Shown: positions 1 to 12,200 of the stretch, piece after piece
Layout of the letters: each line of letters opens with the position of its first letter
Position numbering within the stretch: position 1 is the first letter of the stretch
Assembly: GCA_036898135.1 (NCBI GenBank)
Contig: CM072527.1
Coordinates: 27,226,544-27,290,543, forward strand
From: Oncomelania hupensis
Taxonomy: Eukaryota; Mollusca; Gastropoda; Littorinimorpha; Pomatiopsidae
DNA length: 64,000 nt
Direction: 5' to 3'
Position numbers and translations under genes: made by a program
The notes under the pieces: model-generated
The model's database searches: none
What the model saw: only the letters and a program-made list of their open reading frames with translations
What the model was told of the DNA's origin: nothing

Positions 1-1001
1 CATACCAGAACCCTCCAGTTAACACTCAGTCAGCCTTAGTCGCGGAAGTGATTTGCTCAGTTGGCGATGAAAACTGTGGTCAGCCCAAGCTAGTGTCAGG
101 TACCGTAAATGGCCTCAAAGCAAGTGTGCTCAGAGACACAGGTGCTACTATCTGTGGAGTTCGCAAGAGACTGGTTTCGCACGACCAGTACACTGGCAAA
201 GAGGGTAAATGTTTGACATTCGGCGGAAACATTGAGGAATTTCCGTTGGCCAAAGTGCCTGTTGACACTCCGTTTTTCTCTGGCACTGTGTTGTGTTGTG
301 TCATTGATCAACCAGTGGCCGATTTGATAGTAGGGAATTTACCAGGTGTGTCCGACCCTTTTTCGGGTGCTACCACACTCATCCAAGATCAAGGTCAAAT
401 TCCACCGGTTCCTTTAGACAAGATGCCGACTCATTCAGACTCATTCAAACGGGTTACAGTTGATTTAGTAGAACCGATTTTTCCGCCGCCTGAGGAAGGT
501 CACAGATGCATACTCAGCATCATTGATATGGTAACACGTTACCCTGACACTATTCAGCTTAAACTCGTCAAAAGCAAGATCCTAGAATCTTGCAAACTTG
601 CTCAAGAATACTTCAAAACAGTTGTAACCAAAACCAGTCACTATCATCAGGGTATTCCATAGCATTTGTGAAAAATGAACATGCTTTGTGTATTTTTCTG
701 CTATTGTATATTTTATGCTTCAAATTAATTTGAATACTGTAAAATAGTCTGTTATGTACCTTTTGATTTTTAATTTCACTGTATCACGATAACATGCTTG
801 GACTTGAACTACATATCATGTATGTCTATTGCGCTTTGGGTGATTGCTTAATACAATATGTTTATGTTTAAGATAAGTGCTAATGACCAGTTATTCTCTT
901 TTTGCTTCTTGTACAGTTTAGATGGACATAATTGTAGTAATTTTTTCTTTCTGATAAAATTCAGAAAACTCGGGCGTTTTCTTTTTGCAGGAAGGGGGTA
1001 T
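1..1001 (+). mobile_element. 3' internal part of a Ty3/gypsy (Gmr1-like) LTR retrotransposon
   Basis: The window opens inside a retrotransposon. A decayed protease-integrase reading frame occupies 48-662, an AT-rich untranslated stretch follows, and a purine-rich tract at about 990-998 lies just before the probable LTR start TGTCAC at 1002. No reverse transcriptase or RNase H is seen in the visible part. The element continues left of the window, so its 5' LTR and gag cannot be judged. Confidence 0.75.
48..662 (+). pseudogene. Fused protease / integrase remnant of a gypsy-type pol
   Basis: The 204-residue frame begins with a retroviral-type aspartic protease: the catalytic triplet is in RDTGAT near residue 30, and a flap-like and C-terminal region ends in DLIVGNLPG near residue 97. 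It then runs straight into the start of an integrase core (FKRVTVDLVEPIFPPPEEGH, first catalytic Asp in VDLV, near residues 133-155). The H2C2 zinc finger and the rest of the integrase are missing, so an internal deletion has joined the two domains. Protease directly ahead of integrase matches the 16.9-22.3 kb element and the Gmr1-like order. The remnant cannot encode a working enzyme. Confidence 0.8.
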
Positions 1002-1715
1002 TGTCACGGACCGGTTTTATACTATTTCGGTCCGATGACGTTTTTGTGTGTTGTAGTATCTTCCTGTGTGAAGACATAGATGTTAATATTTTTTATTGAA
1101 AACTGAATGCTGATTGGCTGAGTTAGTCATGTGACGATTCACCAATCGCATTCAAATGTGAAGGCAGTCTCTTCTTGTGTGTACGACAAGGTGGTTGTGT
1201 TTGTACTTCTGGCAGCTACGTCTGCAGGTATATATTTATTGGTTTATCATTGAAGTATTGTATTATGAAACGTAAGAATATTTAACCATGATTATATTCT
1301 ACTTATTGTAGAATAAGAATTAACAATGAATAATTTTGATATTAGTATGAAGGATGGATTAGGGTGATGGAGATGGTGGATCGTTGTATATTATTTTTGA
1401 GTAACGAATTGAAATTGGATTAGTATTTGATTTGAGGTTGAAACATCAACTTGCAATGTATAGCATTATATTTATTTGTGTGAATGAAAGTAGTCAGCGT
1501 CAAGGTGTAATAATTAGTGTTATAATTAGAGTTACAATTTTTGCGTATGTGTGAACTGTGTTCGACACATATGAGATTTGAATTATTATATTGCTGGTCT
1601 GGTCCTGTCGCAGAGAGGAGAGAAAGGTATATGTGGTAATACAGAGAAGTCTATGTATCAAGATATTTAGTGGGGAAAAACTTGTATGTTTTCAGAAGTC
1701 TCCGGCTGAGGGGCC

Positions 1716-2045
1716 TCGAGGCAAAGAGAGAGAAAGAAGAATGAGAGTAAGCAGAAGAAGAAGAGAAAGAGAAAGAGAAAGAGAATGAGAAAGAAGAAGT
1801 AAAGGAGAAGGAGAAGAAGTCGTGAAGAAGAAGAAGAAGAAGAAGAAGAAGAAGAAGAAGAAGAAGAAGAAGAAGAAGAAGAAGAAGAAGAAGAAGAAGA
1901 AGAAGAAGAAGAAGAGGATATCACAAGAGAAGAGCCAAAGAAGACGAGAAGGCGAAGAAGAGGGAGAAGAGGAAGGAGAAGAAGACGGAGGAGACGAAGG
2001 GGCCAGAGAAGAAGCCAAAGAAGAAGACGAAGAAGAAGACGAGAG
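1716..2045 (+). repeat. (GAA)n microsatellite and purine-rich flank
   Basis: A GAAGAA tract of about 30 uninterrupted triplets (about 1823-1915) lies inside a longer GA-rich block. The poly-Lys, poly-Ser and poly-Phe frames seen here are artefacts of the triplet repeat. Confidence 0.95.
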
Positions 2046-2305
2046 CAGCAACCCCTGCTACATCAGCAACCACTGCTACATCAGCAACCACTGCTACATC
2101 AGCAGCAGCAGCAACCACTGCTACATCAGCAACCACTGCTACATCAGCAGCAGCAGCAACCACTGCTACATCATCAGCAGCAGCAACCACTGCTACATCA
2201 GCGGCAGTAGCAACCACTGCTGCATCATCAGCAGCAGTAACCACGGCCACATTAGCAACAGCGGCCACAGCGGTGACAGCGGCCACAGCAGCAGTAGCAG
2301 CGACA
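2046..2305 (+). repeat. Degenerate 18-bp tandem repeat (AGCAACCACTGCTACATC)
   Basis: AGCAACCACTGCTACATC recurs about a dozen times with AGC triplet insertions, then decays into a GCAGCAGT-rich stretch. It is probably an expansion within the LTR. Confidence 0.85.
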
Positions 2306-3090
2306 GCGGCTGGGGAGAATTATTGAAGGAGGTGAAGAGAGGAGACAGATAGAGATAAGGATGAGGATACATTGAAAGGAACGAAGGAAATATTCATGGA
2401 CAGAGACAGAGGATTCAGAACAAAGGAAAGACATAGCGATTCATAGCCTCCGTGAAACTCTGGGGAATAACTCTCTCTGTCGACGGGACTGGGACCTCTT
2501 TGGTGTTATTGTGACTAGTGACACTTGGATTAACTGACCAGATCGATATTGGTTTATTGTGACTGGTGACAGTTGGATTTTCTGACTGAGAATTATTTGT
2601 GGGTTTGTGAGATCAGTGTACAATCTCCCGGATTATTTCCTTGGAACTTTATGTGTTTGATTTGTGAATGATATATATTAATTCACGGATTGTTTCTACA
2701 AAGTACGTGAGTACCAAAACTATATATATACATATTTTTCCATATTATTGATTGGGTGGTTTGTACTGATGTAAACTTTGTTGATTCTTGTTTATTTTTC
2801 TAGTAATAGAAGGGGGTGTGACAGCAAAAGAAGTTTTGAGAGTTAGGAAGTGTGAGACGGGCGAACACGCAGAATATTCACGCACGCATACACGCAATTC
2901 TTGATAATAACCCCTTTCGTTACAATCCTCATCACATAGAAGAGTCCGAACCCACACTTGATTCTTTACACACACCCCATCAAGTCTACACATACCTAAT
3001 TTCTATAATTTTCCAAGACCATTATGTTCACTAACAATTGCGCATCAACTTAATGTTTTGTGTGAATGTCAAAGTCTGTCGTATACTTAC

Positions 3091-3236
3091 TCATTACCAC
3101 AGTCTTGAGACGTGTTGTAGAAAATGCAACCTTGCCCCCTGCGCCGGTCCAGCAGCACTGCTTTGCCAGGCTATTGGTCATCACAGCCTTCAGTACGTTG
3201 CGGGTGGTGTCTGATGTTTTATTCCCACCAACGTGT
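3091..3236 (-). CDS. Exon 6 of the DUF4806-type gene (DUF4806 core)
   Basis: Reads VGGNKTSDTTRNVLKAVM, then NSLAKQCCWTGAGGKVAFS and TTRLKTVVM. The GG-N-T-R-L and W-G-GGK-AF pattern is diagnostic of DUF4806. The donor is A|GTAAGT. The acceptor used here (CAAG at 3240-3237) enters with one base, whereas exon 5 leaves none, so the 5' boundary or a missing exon is unresolved. Confidence 0.75.
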
Positions 3237-6200
3237 CTTGTGATTCAACTGCAATCAAAACACATTTGTTAGTCTTGCCCCACTTTAAAAGTTATTTTTG
3301 GAAAAGGTAATAAATTACTTGCTTTAAATTTAACATCCTTCCATAAAATATAAAAAAGTGAATGTCCAAAGCCCTGGACATCAATATCAGTACATTGAAT
3401 AAACTTGACCAGGATCGTCCAGCTTGGCGAAGCAAGATCCCAAAGGATCCGTGCATAGGAGACAAGACACACTGCAGACATCCAGAGAAGATGTGCTGCA
3501 CGCAAGGCTCAAGGGATCTCCACCTCCACTGCACTACCTACCCACATGTGTTGCACATGTGGGCGAGCCTTCCAGGCCCAGATCGGACCCCTTATCCATT
3601 TCCGAACCCAGTCATATCCTCAATCTAATGACAAAGTCTTGGTCTTCTTAAAAAAAATGTTGTTGTGATGATGATCGCGCAAAAGTGAAATTTTGAAGAC
3701 AAATGAATAAGTGATGTCAATCTGGTAGAATTTGGAGACTATGTGCACATCAGTCTACATTCCAAGGTAAACCGTAAAAGGCCATCAGTCTACATTCCAA
3801 GGTAAGGCTGCTGCGCTCCCATGTCATCTCCATTTTCCTATAAGCTTGCAAAACATGGACCTCATAGCAGATCCACAACGAAGAATACAAAGCATGGAGA
3901 TGAGGCGCTACAGAAGACTTCGGGGCATCTCCTATACCCAGAACATCACCAACAACGAAATCCGACAGATCATCACAAAGCCATTGACAACACGATGACC
4001 TGCTCACAGTGGTGAAGAAATGGAAACTCTGATGGTATGGCCCTGTCACCAGAGCATAAGACCTTGCAAAGATCATCCGGCAAGGCAAGGTGCAAGGAGA
4101 CAGAAGAAGAGGTGGGAGAACAACATTCGAGAATGGACTGGCTTGACAATGAACGAATCCAGGAGGGATGCTGAGGACAGAGAAAGATGAAGTACACGGG
4201 TTAAATTATCATCTGAGGTGCCCAAACTACCTTCGAGTTACGGGATGAAATAGGATAGGATAGTGCACAGATTTATCGCTGCGAAAGCATCATCTAAATC
4301 GATCTTTAGCTGTAGTTCAGTAGTTTTCAAAAATGTTCTAAATAGTATTACTACTTACTACACTCGTTTCAACTTCTTTTTTAAGAAGTTCTGTCTCCAG
4401 TTCTTTAAGAGCTTCTTTTGAAGTCAATGGAAATTCTACATTGGCAGGCAGAATTAGCGCAGGCTGTGCTGCTGAACTTCCCGTAAGTTTATCCTCAATC
4501 CGCCGCACATACCCAGTGAGGTCTCTCACTTCCTGCCTGAGCGATTCAACAGCAGTGAAGATCCGAACAAAAGGATCTGAAACATGATAAAATATGTAAT
4601 AGATTAAAAATTTCATTGGCTTCGACTTTCAACTGAAAACATTCTTTGACAGTTTCAAGGAAGGGACTTTCTCAGTGGCTATACCGACTTGCCACATTGA
4701 CCTTTAACGGATCACGCATTAAACATTCCGATCCATATCATGACACAGGTTTCTCACAACCCTTACATTATAATGCATCTCTGAGAAGAAAATGTATGGG
4801 TCCTGGGTGATCCACCTCACCTGAAAATGTATATTTACATGGGTCTTAGTGAAAATTTTGACTGAGAACAACATGTTTATACCTCTCCTGATAATGCAGA
4901 TCACCCAAAACCCATAAATTCCATCACACTATGCATATACCCGTCGAATGGCTTACTCTAAGGTACCTGACCACACTCTGTATGGCAAAACCATGTAGCT
5001 GCACTGGCTTTGCCTCAATCCTCTCTGGATAGTTTGAGTTCTAGGGCCGATGTTGTTTGATCACCTGATTACCACTCACTCCCCCCCCCCCCCTTCCTCC
5101 AGCTCCCTTAATGAACTAACTTGTGACTAATGTTTGGAGAAAAGTGTTGACGGGGCTTCCACATGCAATCCTAAACATTTCTGCAGTTATATTGATAGGT
5201 CAGACGAACAAGATTGAATTTCACATAAATTTGAAATATTTCACTAGTTTGTAAAACGCTTATTGGCTGATCTGTGTGGACCAAACACTTAATTGTTTGG
5301 CACATGCAACAGGCTCCTAAATTGTACAACCCACAATTTATTTCTGTGATTGTTGGTCAACTACAGACGACAACAAAATAATAACAACAGCAACCATTAT
5401 AGGAGACTGGCCCTTATATTTATGCGAGTAGTACTAGTATATAAGAAATTGGATTATTCCACACATTGTAAAAGATATTTTATTACCTTTTTGTTGTTGT
5501 GACTTCCACTTTACATTTTGCGGCAATTAAATGTTATATTGTTTGCAAGGAGGCTCTAATCTGAAAGGCTTTCATCTTTGCTTCATTGACAACTCTCATC
5601 ATATTTTACATGAAAGAAAGGTCTCAAACGTCACACGCCTTGGTTTTTGACAGGACTGTCTTCAGTGTATGACATCCCTGCCCAAACAGTAAACTCAACC
5701 AAAAAGTGTGGGAAAATTGTCACACAAAATGTGTAAAAAGCCTCAGTGGCTCTGTGCTTTAAATTTGTGAATTAAAAACTAGTGCATGACGCATCCCATC
5801 TAGCAAGATATATATTCACAAGTTTTTCTAGAAATCGGCTTTACCAATCAGTCACAATCGCCAATATCACAAAGTGTGACAAACAAAAAAAAACGATTTT
5901 TACGTGTATGGTAATAAAGAAAAACAAAGAACTAAAAAAATCAAAATGTCTTGCCTTGCTGAGAACTGCCACAAGGAGTCAAGGGTGGTTGCACTGCCAA
6001 TCCGGCACTTCGTAGTCCACTGGGCCCTATAAGCATTGATGTCTTATTTTATCGCTGCCAATCCAGTTTGTCTGTTCCAAATACTGGAGGCAGAGGATAA
6101 CAGAGAATGTCTTTCTTTGCTATAAACATGCAGTTTTACACAATTCAACAAAATTATGATTACTCTTTATTAGAAAAGGTTGGATTGAAAGCACACTGTC

Positions 6201-9200
6201 TCTTAACTATCCCTATCCTATCCTATCCTGTAACTAGGAGGTCATTGGGGCACCACAGATGATCTTTTAACCAGCGTACTCCATCTTTCTCCTCCTGCTT
6301 GAAGCAGTTCCGCGGGTATGGTGTCCACTCCCTCTGACTTCCCTTTCTTCAGCGATTGCACTGCTGCCTCAACTTCTTCTCGGAGAATTGAGAGGATTTC
6401 TTTTTCTTCTCTGTTCTGGGGACATTACATTACATTACATGGTTATTGCTTTAGGTCCAGCGGACTCTTCTGAGCCAAATCAGGGGACATGCTAGAACTG
6501 ATGGGTCTCCGTTTGGTGTATGGTTGTAAAGGACAGAGCAGTACTCTGTCCATGTGTCCAAGACTTCTTGTTCTTCTATAAAGCATATGCCAGACTTGCT
6601 TTGGATCATGGAGACCTTGGGGTTTAACACTTGTCAGCCGCTTCACAGTCTGGTAGGCCTTCTTGCTGTTGTTCTTGTTCAGACTGTTCTCTATTTCCTG
6701 GCATTGATCTTCTATCCAGTTCTCCTTGGCTGTGTGCATACCTTTTCAGATGTCATTATTGATTTTTCGGTAGGCATCAGCTCCCTGTGAGGTGTTCTTT
6801 TTTTTTTCATCTCACTTCGTTTATCAAACAGATCCAAAAGTTCAAGTATGATCCAGAAGAGGAGAAGCAATGCTTGACGCCCTCACCATTATCTGTAACA
6901 AGATCTGGCAGAATGGGGAGTGGCCTACACCATGGACCCAGTCGCTTGTCATCTCTCGTCAAAAAATGATAACCTTCAGTAGTGTGAAAATTGCCACACC
7001 ATCAGCCTCATCCGCCATCCCAGCAAGGTCCTACTGAAAATAATACTCAACAGGTTGAAACCCCAAGCTGAATAAATCATAGCTGAAGAACAAGCAGGAT
7101 TCAGGGCAGGGTGAAGTACCACTGAACAGAATGATCTGAGAGAAATACCTACAGCACCAACATCTATATCATGTGTTCGTAGACTTCAAGAAGGCATTTG
7201 ACTGAGTCTGGAATGCAGCTCTGTGGGCAACTATGAGAGTGTACAACATCAGCCCTAAAATTATTGAAGTCATCAAAAGCCTGTATGACAAGGCTACCAG
7301 TGCAGTCCTCCACAACAGCGCTATCGGAAACTGGTTAAGAACAACCATCGGTGTGCATCAAGGATGCCTACTCTCTCCAACACTCTTTAAAATCTTCCTA
7401 GAGCGCATCATTTTACATGCCCTTGCAGATCACGGGCACATTCAGCATAGGGGATAGAGCATTCCGTTTTGCACATGAAATTGGTGGATTGGCTGGAGAA
7501 GAACAAGAACAGCTAGTACAGAGGATCGACACCACCTCAAGAGCTATGGGATGGAAATAAGTGCAGAGAAGACCAAAATGATGACCAACAACACCAATGG
7601 CATTAACACGGACATCAAAGTCCAAGGCCAATTCCTCAACACAGTAGCTTCAAATATTTAGGAGCCATTGTATCAGACCATGTGTCCCAACAGGAAGTCC
7701 TCTCCAGGATCGCACAAACCACTGCTGCCCTGGCAAGGTTGAAACCCATTTGGGAAGACAGGACCATCAGTCTACATTCCAATGCAAGACTGCTAGTGCT
7801 GCGCTCCCTTCTCATCTCCATCTTCCTATACTTTTGCGAAACATGGACCATCACAGCAGATGCACAACGAAGATTACAAAGCATGGATATGAGGTGCTAC
7901 AGAAGACTTCTAGGCATTTCCTATAACCAGCACATCACCAACGACGAAGTCCGACAGACCATGACACAAGCCATTGGGCAACACGATGAGCTGCTCACAG
8001 TGGTGAAGAAACGGAAACTCCAATGGTATGGCCACGTCACCAGATCATCAGGCCTTGCAAAGACCAGCATGCAAGGCACAGTGCAAGGAGGGAAGAAGAA
8101 GAGGGAGACAGAAAAAGAGGTGGGAGGACAACATTCGAGAATGGACTGGTTTTTACACTGGGCGAAGCCATCAGGGTTGCTGAGGACAGAGAGAGAGCTG
8201 GAGTATGCTGGTGAAACGATCATCTGTGGTGCCCCTACGACCTCCGAGTTACATGATATGATAGGATAGGTATGGAATCAGAGTAACTCTAGAACATAAG
8301 GGTGAGCGAATCAGTCTTTACATGTTGAAATAATAAAACTTATTTTTTCCTACAATACTTATTGACAGTTCTGGTTCATGTTAGTGTCATTTGGATTTAC
8401 ATATGAACCGAAAAAGCCATGAGCTTAATCAATCAAATGGATGTCTTAACATAAATCATATTGTTACATGATAGGTGAAAATGGAAATAAAGGATTAAGA
8501 AAAAGCATACGAAAAAAGAATAAGCATCAAAATCATATGACAGAATATACCTCTGCAATGAATAGACTGTGCAGTAAACAGGGATGGTACTGGTAGTGGC
8601 ATTGCAGTTCTTTGGGTCAGGGTTGGAGTCTGAGACCGATGATCTGCAGGGAGAACATTATATTAAACACAATATGTAAATTGTTTAGCTCATATTATCG
8701 TCCCTGCTAGTGACTACAGTTGTTGGCAATTCTTTCATCAGCGACAGTCACATGAAATATATAATCGGTACAAATTACCACTACTATTATTTTATTTAAC
8801 TGACCACTGATTGTTACAGGTGAAATATACATCCAGCCCCGATGCTTGAATCTGTGTAAATTGTATTAGAGTTTTTATACACGCAGCCCGTTTACTCATA
8901 AACAAGGCAGAGTCGTTGTATAATCTCAGCAACTTTAATCAGCAAAAGACAAACAGCACCAACTGCTTTCAAAAACTCTCACACACAGGCAAGTACTGTA
9001 TATATATAACATAGTACATTGTGGCCTATAAAACTTTAGAACAATCCAGAATGGTATAGGTCTAATCATTAGTCAATCAAAAAACATATCCTCATAGAAA
9101 ATACACACTGTGTTACGTCATAGAATCATCTACATCATTCTGAGGCTGGCTGCTCACCGCGAGATCAAATTCAAACTTTCATTCGGTGATAAACAATTCC

Positions 9201-12200
9201 AGAAATATAGATATTGCTACAACAATATTAATCAAAAGAAAACATTCTGCAAAGCTTTTCCTGCATCTACATAGAACCAGATGAAAGGTAAATAAATGCT
9301 ATTGAATGCTTCACTATGCAAAACAAATATTCATAAATTATGTTTATATTCGTGACACTGAGGCAAATTTGCTACCCCAACAAAATTTATAAAAAATTTT
9401 TTTTAAAATAATTCAATAAAACCTTAAGAACAACTAGATAGACACTACTCTCTAACAAACATAATCAACAATATTTATTTATTCATGCTAGTAGTAGCAA
9501 TACTTTTAACTGTCGATCAGACAGTTCTATAAACATATCAATATATCCAATTCAACCCCTAAAGTTCAAGTATAAAATTTAACTTAAAAAACTATAAATA
9601 TTATAAAATCTTACAGGAAGAAGGAGTAGGTTCAATAATAACTTCATCAGTATTCTGCTCCTCATCATCCAAGAAGGCTGGCCTAAAACAAAATACAATA
9701 TTAAATAAATGCATTAAATAGGACTTTAAGGCCATGCTGCATTGAAGATAGAAAATCTGTTGCAGATCTTAATTCTAAATTCAATCCATTCTGGAACAAA
9801 GGATGATAGTGTCATGCAATAGTGCTATGTAAGGCAGACGAGTTTGACCCGTCTCATAATTCAATCAGCATGTGTAAACTGGCTTGGATAAAGTAGATTG
9901 TCAGTCCAAACTTAAAAAAAAAAAAAAAAGGTTACATGGATCGTGCTTAGAGCTTTTAAAATTGCTTGATGTCTACGTATTGTCAATCAAAAATGGTGTA
10001 AATATTGGTGCCAATATTGTGATGAATATATTCAGATGCGATTTTGAGCAGATGTTTTGCACAAGTTTTACGCACAAGTGCTGTAAAAATGTGTCATCCA
10101 TTTTGAATACACAAAAAAATATGCATTAATGCAATCCTGATGTTGGCATATATAACAATCATATTAACATGGTCTAACCAGGGTGAATTTGCCTTTTAAT
10201 ATTTATGGCGGGGAAGGAGGAACCAGGTGCTAAATGTTTAAAATTAGATAAATTTAGATGAATCATCATTCCATGCGATTCAGCTGAAGATCTCCATTAG
10301 TAATACTAATAGTATTATCAATTCAAAGTCTCTGGGCTGAATGTTCTTCAAAACTGTAACCATCTTTTGGACATGATAAATAAGTCAGCTTTTGTCAATT
10401 TTGTTTTGCAAAATGTTGATAATTTTTGTCGGTCAATATTGAGAATTTTATGGAATTACTTGTTTCTTATCGATCGAAGCTTCTAGACCTTACGGGTAAC
10501 AGCTGGTCAAATCTAAACATTACATGATGCAAGGCATTGAATAGTTCCGGTGATGAGTTTTATTTTGATTGGGTGTTATTGTGTCACTCATGTTGGAACG
10601 TTCTAACGTTTTCTCGATTGTCTGCTTGTAAGGATGATCTTTGTAGTGATTTTCTAAAAGCGATCTTGTATGCAGTTATTGATGTTTGCTGAATAAAGTT
10701 GGAAAACCTTATACGATGACTCCTGCCTTGTTGCTGAGTGAACAAGTTGCGTGGATAAACGAATTCGAGTTACACATATCAAGATTCAAGCATCGGGGCT
10801 GAATCACCTATTGATAAAATACTGTGTAACTTATAATTGGTGTAGAACAAAATCAAATTAATCTCTCTATCCTTACCTATTATTTAAATTTAGTTGTTAG
10901 GGCGATTTTCTATCAATTTCGTAATACAAAGTGTTGAAAAGAAAACTTTGGGTACATGAATCAATAAGTAATGAATCATTTTACCGGGTTTTACGCCATT
11001 TTGGTCATTTTACATGATCCTGTGTCTCATCACCAGATGTTTGCAGGTCAGACTTGTACTGAGACTTGTTCAAACGTTGCCGTACATAGTCCCAATCATC
11101 TGTAAAAAAAAAAAAAAAAAAAGTTAGTTATGCATTATTGCATAGAGGTTTTTAATCTTATATAGCATAATATGACTATACATACATTTTGTACTAATGA
11201 TAAAGATGTTTAACTTTCCCTCAATCACAGGCACATGATCAAGTCAGGGTGCATTGCTGCTTAGACATCTTTCTTGCGCAACACATAATAGAAGTTGCAG
11301 CACAGGTTTAATTTTTCACTAGTCAAAGCATACTGGGCCAACAAGTTCTAGCACAAACCCCAAAATTTCAGGCGCTGGATAGGGCAGCTCTGCTACTGCT
11401 AGTCAATGCAAATTATTTACTGGAAGTGGAACCAAACACATACACATTGCTCTCAAGTGGGATTTTTTTTAACCCCAAAGGCACATACAAACATGTACTG
11501 TTCTCCTAAACAAATGTGTCACACAGTGTGAGTGTGTGTGTCTATATGTTGCGGGAACCTCATAAACTTGCAAGGTACTGCTGCTGGATCTAAAGCAACA
11601 ACCATGTAATGCAAGGTACTAAAACATTCTGTTATAAAAATGACAATCTAAACATAATTTCCAGCGAAAATATTCACTGAGATTGTTAGAGAAAGAGTAC
11701 ATAAATTTAAATACATAACTTCTCTCTCCTTAGGCACATGGATTAGATCAGATTGGATTGTACCCACACGGTTAAGGGTGCTGAACATTTCTCGTAATCC
11801 TATATACCTACATGTGTATGTGTTGTGAGCATAATGTTTGCTGCTAGCACTTTAAACGTTTCATAAAAAGACAAAGAAACCAAGACTAAGTAATATGTTG
11901 CTGTTATGATAATGTAATTACCAAAGCGATGCATTAGGTCAACAACAAAAAAAAGTCTGTTTACGGTAACATAGGACTCAGGAGAAAAAATTGTCGGTCA
12001 GTTGGTTTACTTTGTTTTCTTTTTCTAAACCCCTTTTCACATCAGGTGCGATTATTTTGGAGTTATTTCTTATTTTTTTTCCAGATATATATCCAAAAAA
12101 TAAATTTAGGGTCGGGCCAAAAATATAAGGTTGGTCGGGATACCGTAAACAGACATTAATTTTTTTTTTGTGTGGGCCTTATCTAAAGCAAAATTGAACT

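Larger units (their letters stand above)
1002..2823 (+). mobile_element. Probable 3' LTR (about 1.8 kb) of the first gypsy element
   Basis: It begins TGTCACGG directly after a purine tract (GGAAGGGGGTA) and ends GTGTGACA, so the termini are the short inverted repeats TGTCAC/GTGACA expected of an LTR. The interior holds CCAAT-type sequences at about 1110-1150 and a long GAA/GAG-rich block. The mate LTR lies outside the window, so the boundaries rest on the terminal motifs only. A shorter LTR followed by unrelated repeat DNA is possible. Confidence 0.5.

Noticed and set aside
1667..2352. Poly-Ser, poly-Lys, poly-Phe and Ala/Val-rich proteins
   Set aside because: Translations of GAA and AGC-type triplet repeats in several frames on both strands.
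9884..10129. 81-residue ORF in intron 2 of the DUF4806-type gene
   Set aside because: Opposite strand, poly-Lys from an A homopolymer, no domain.
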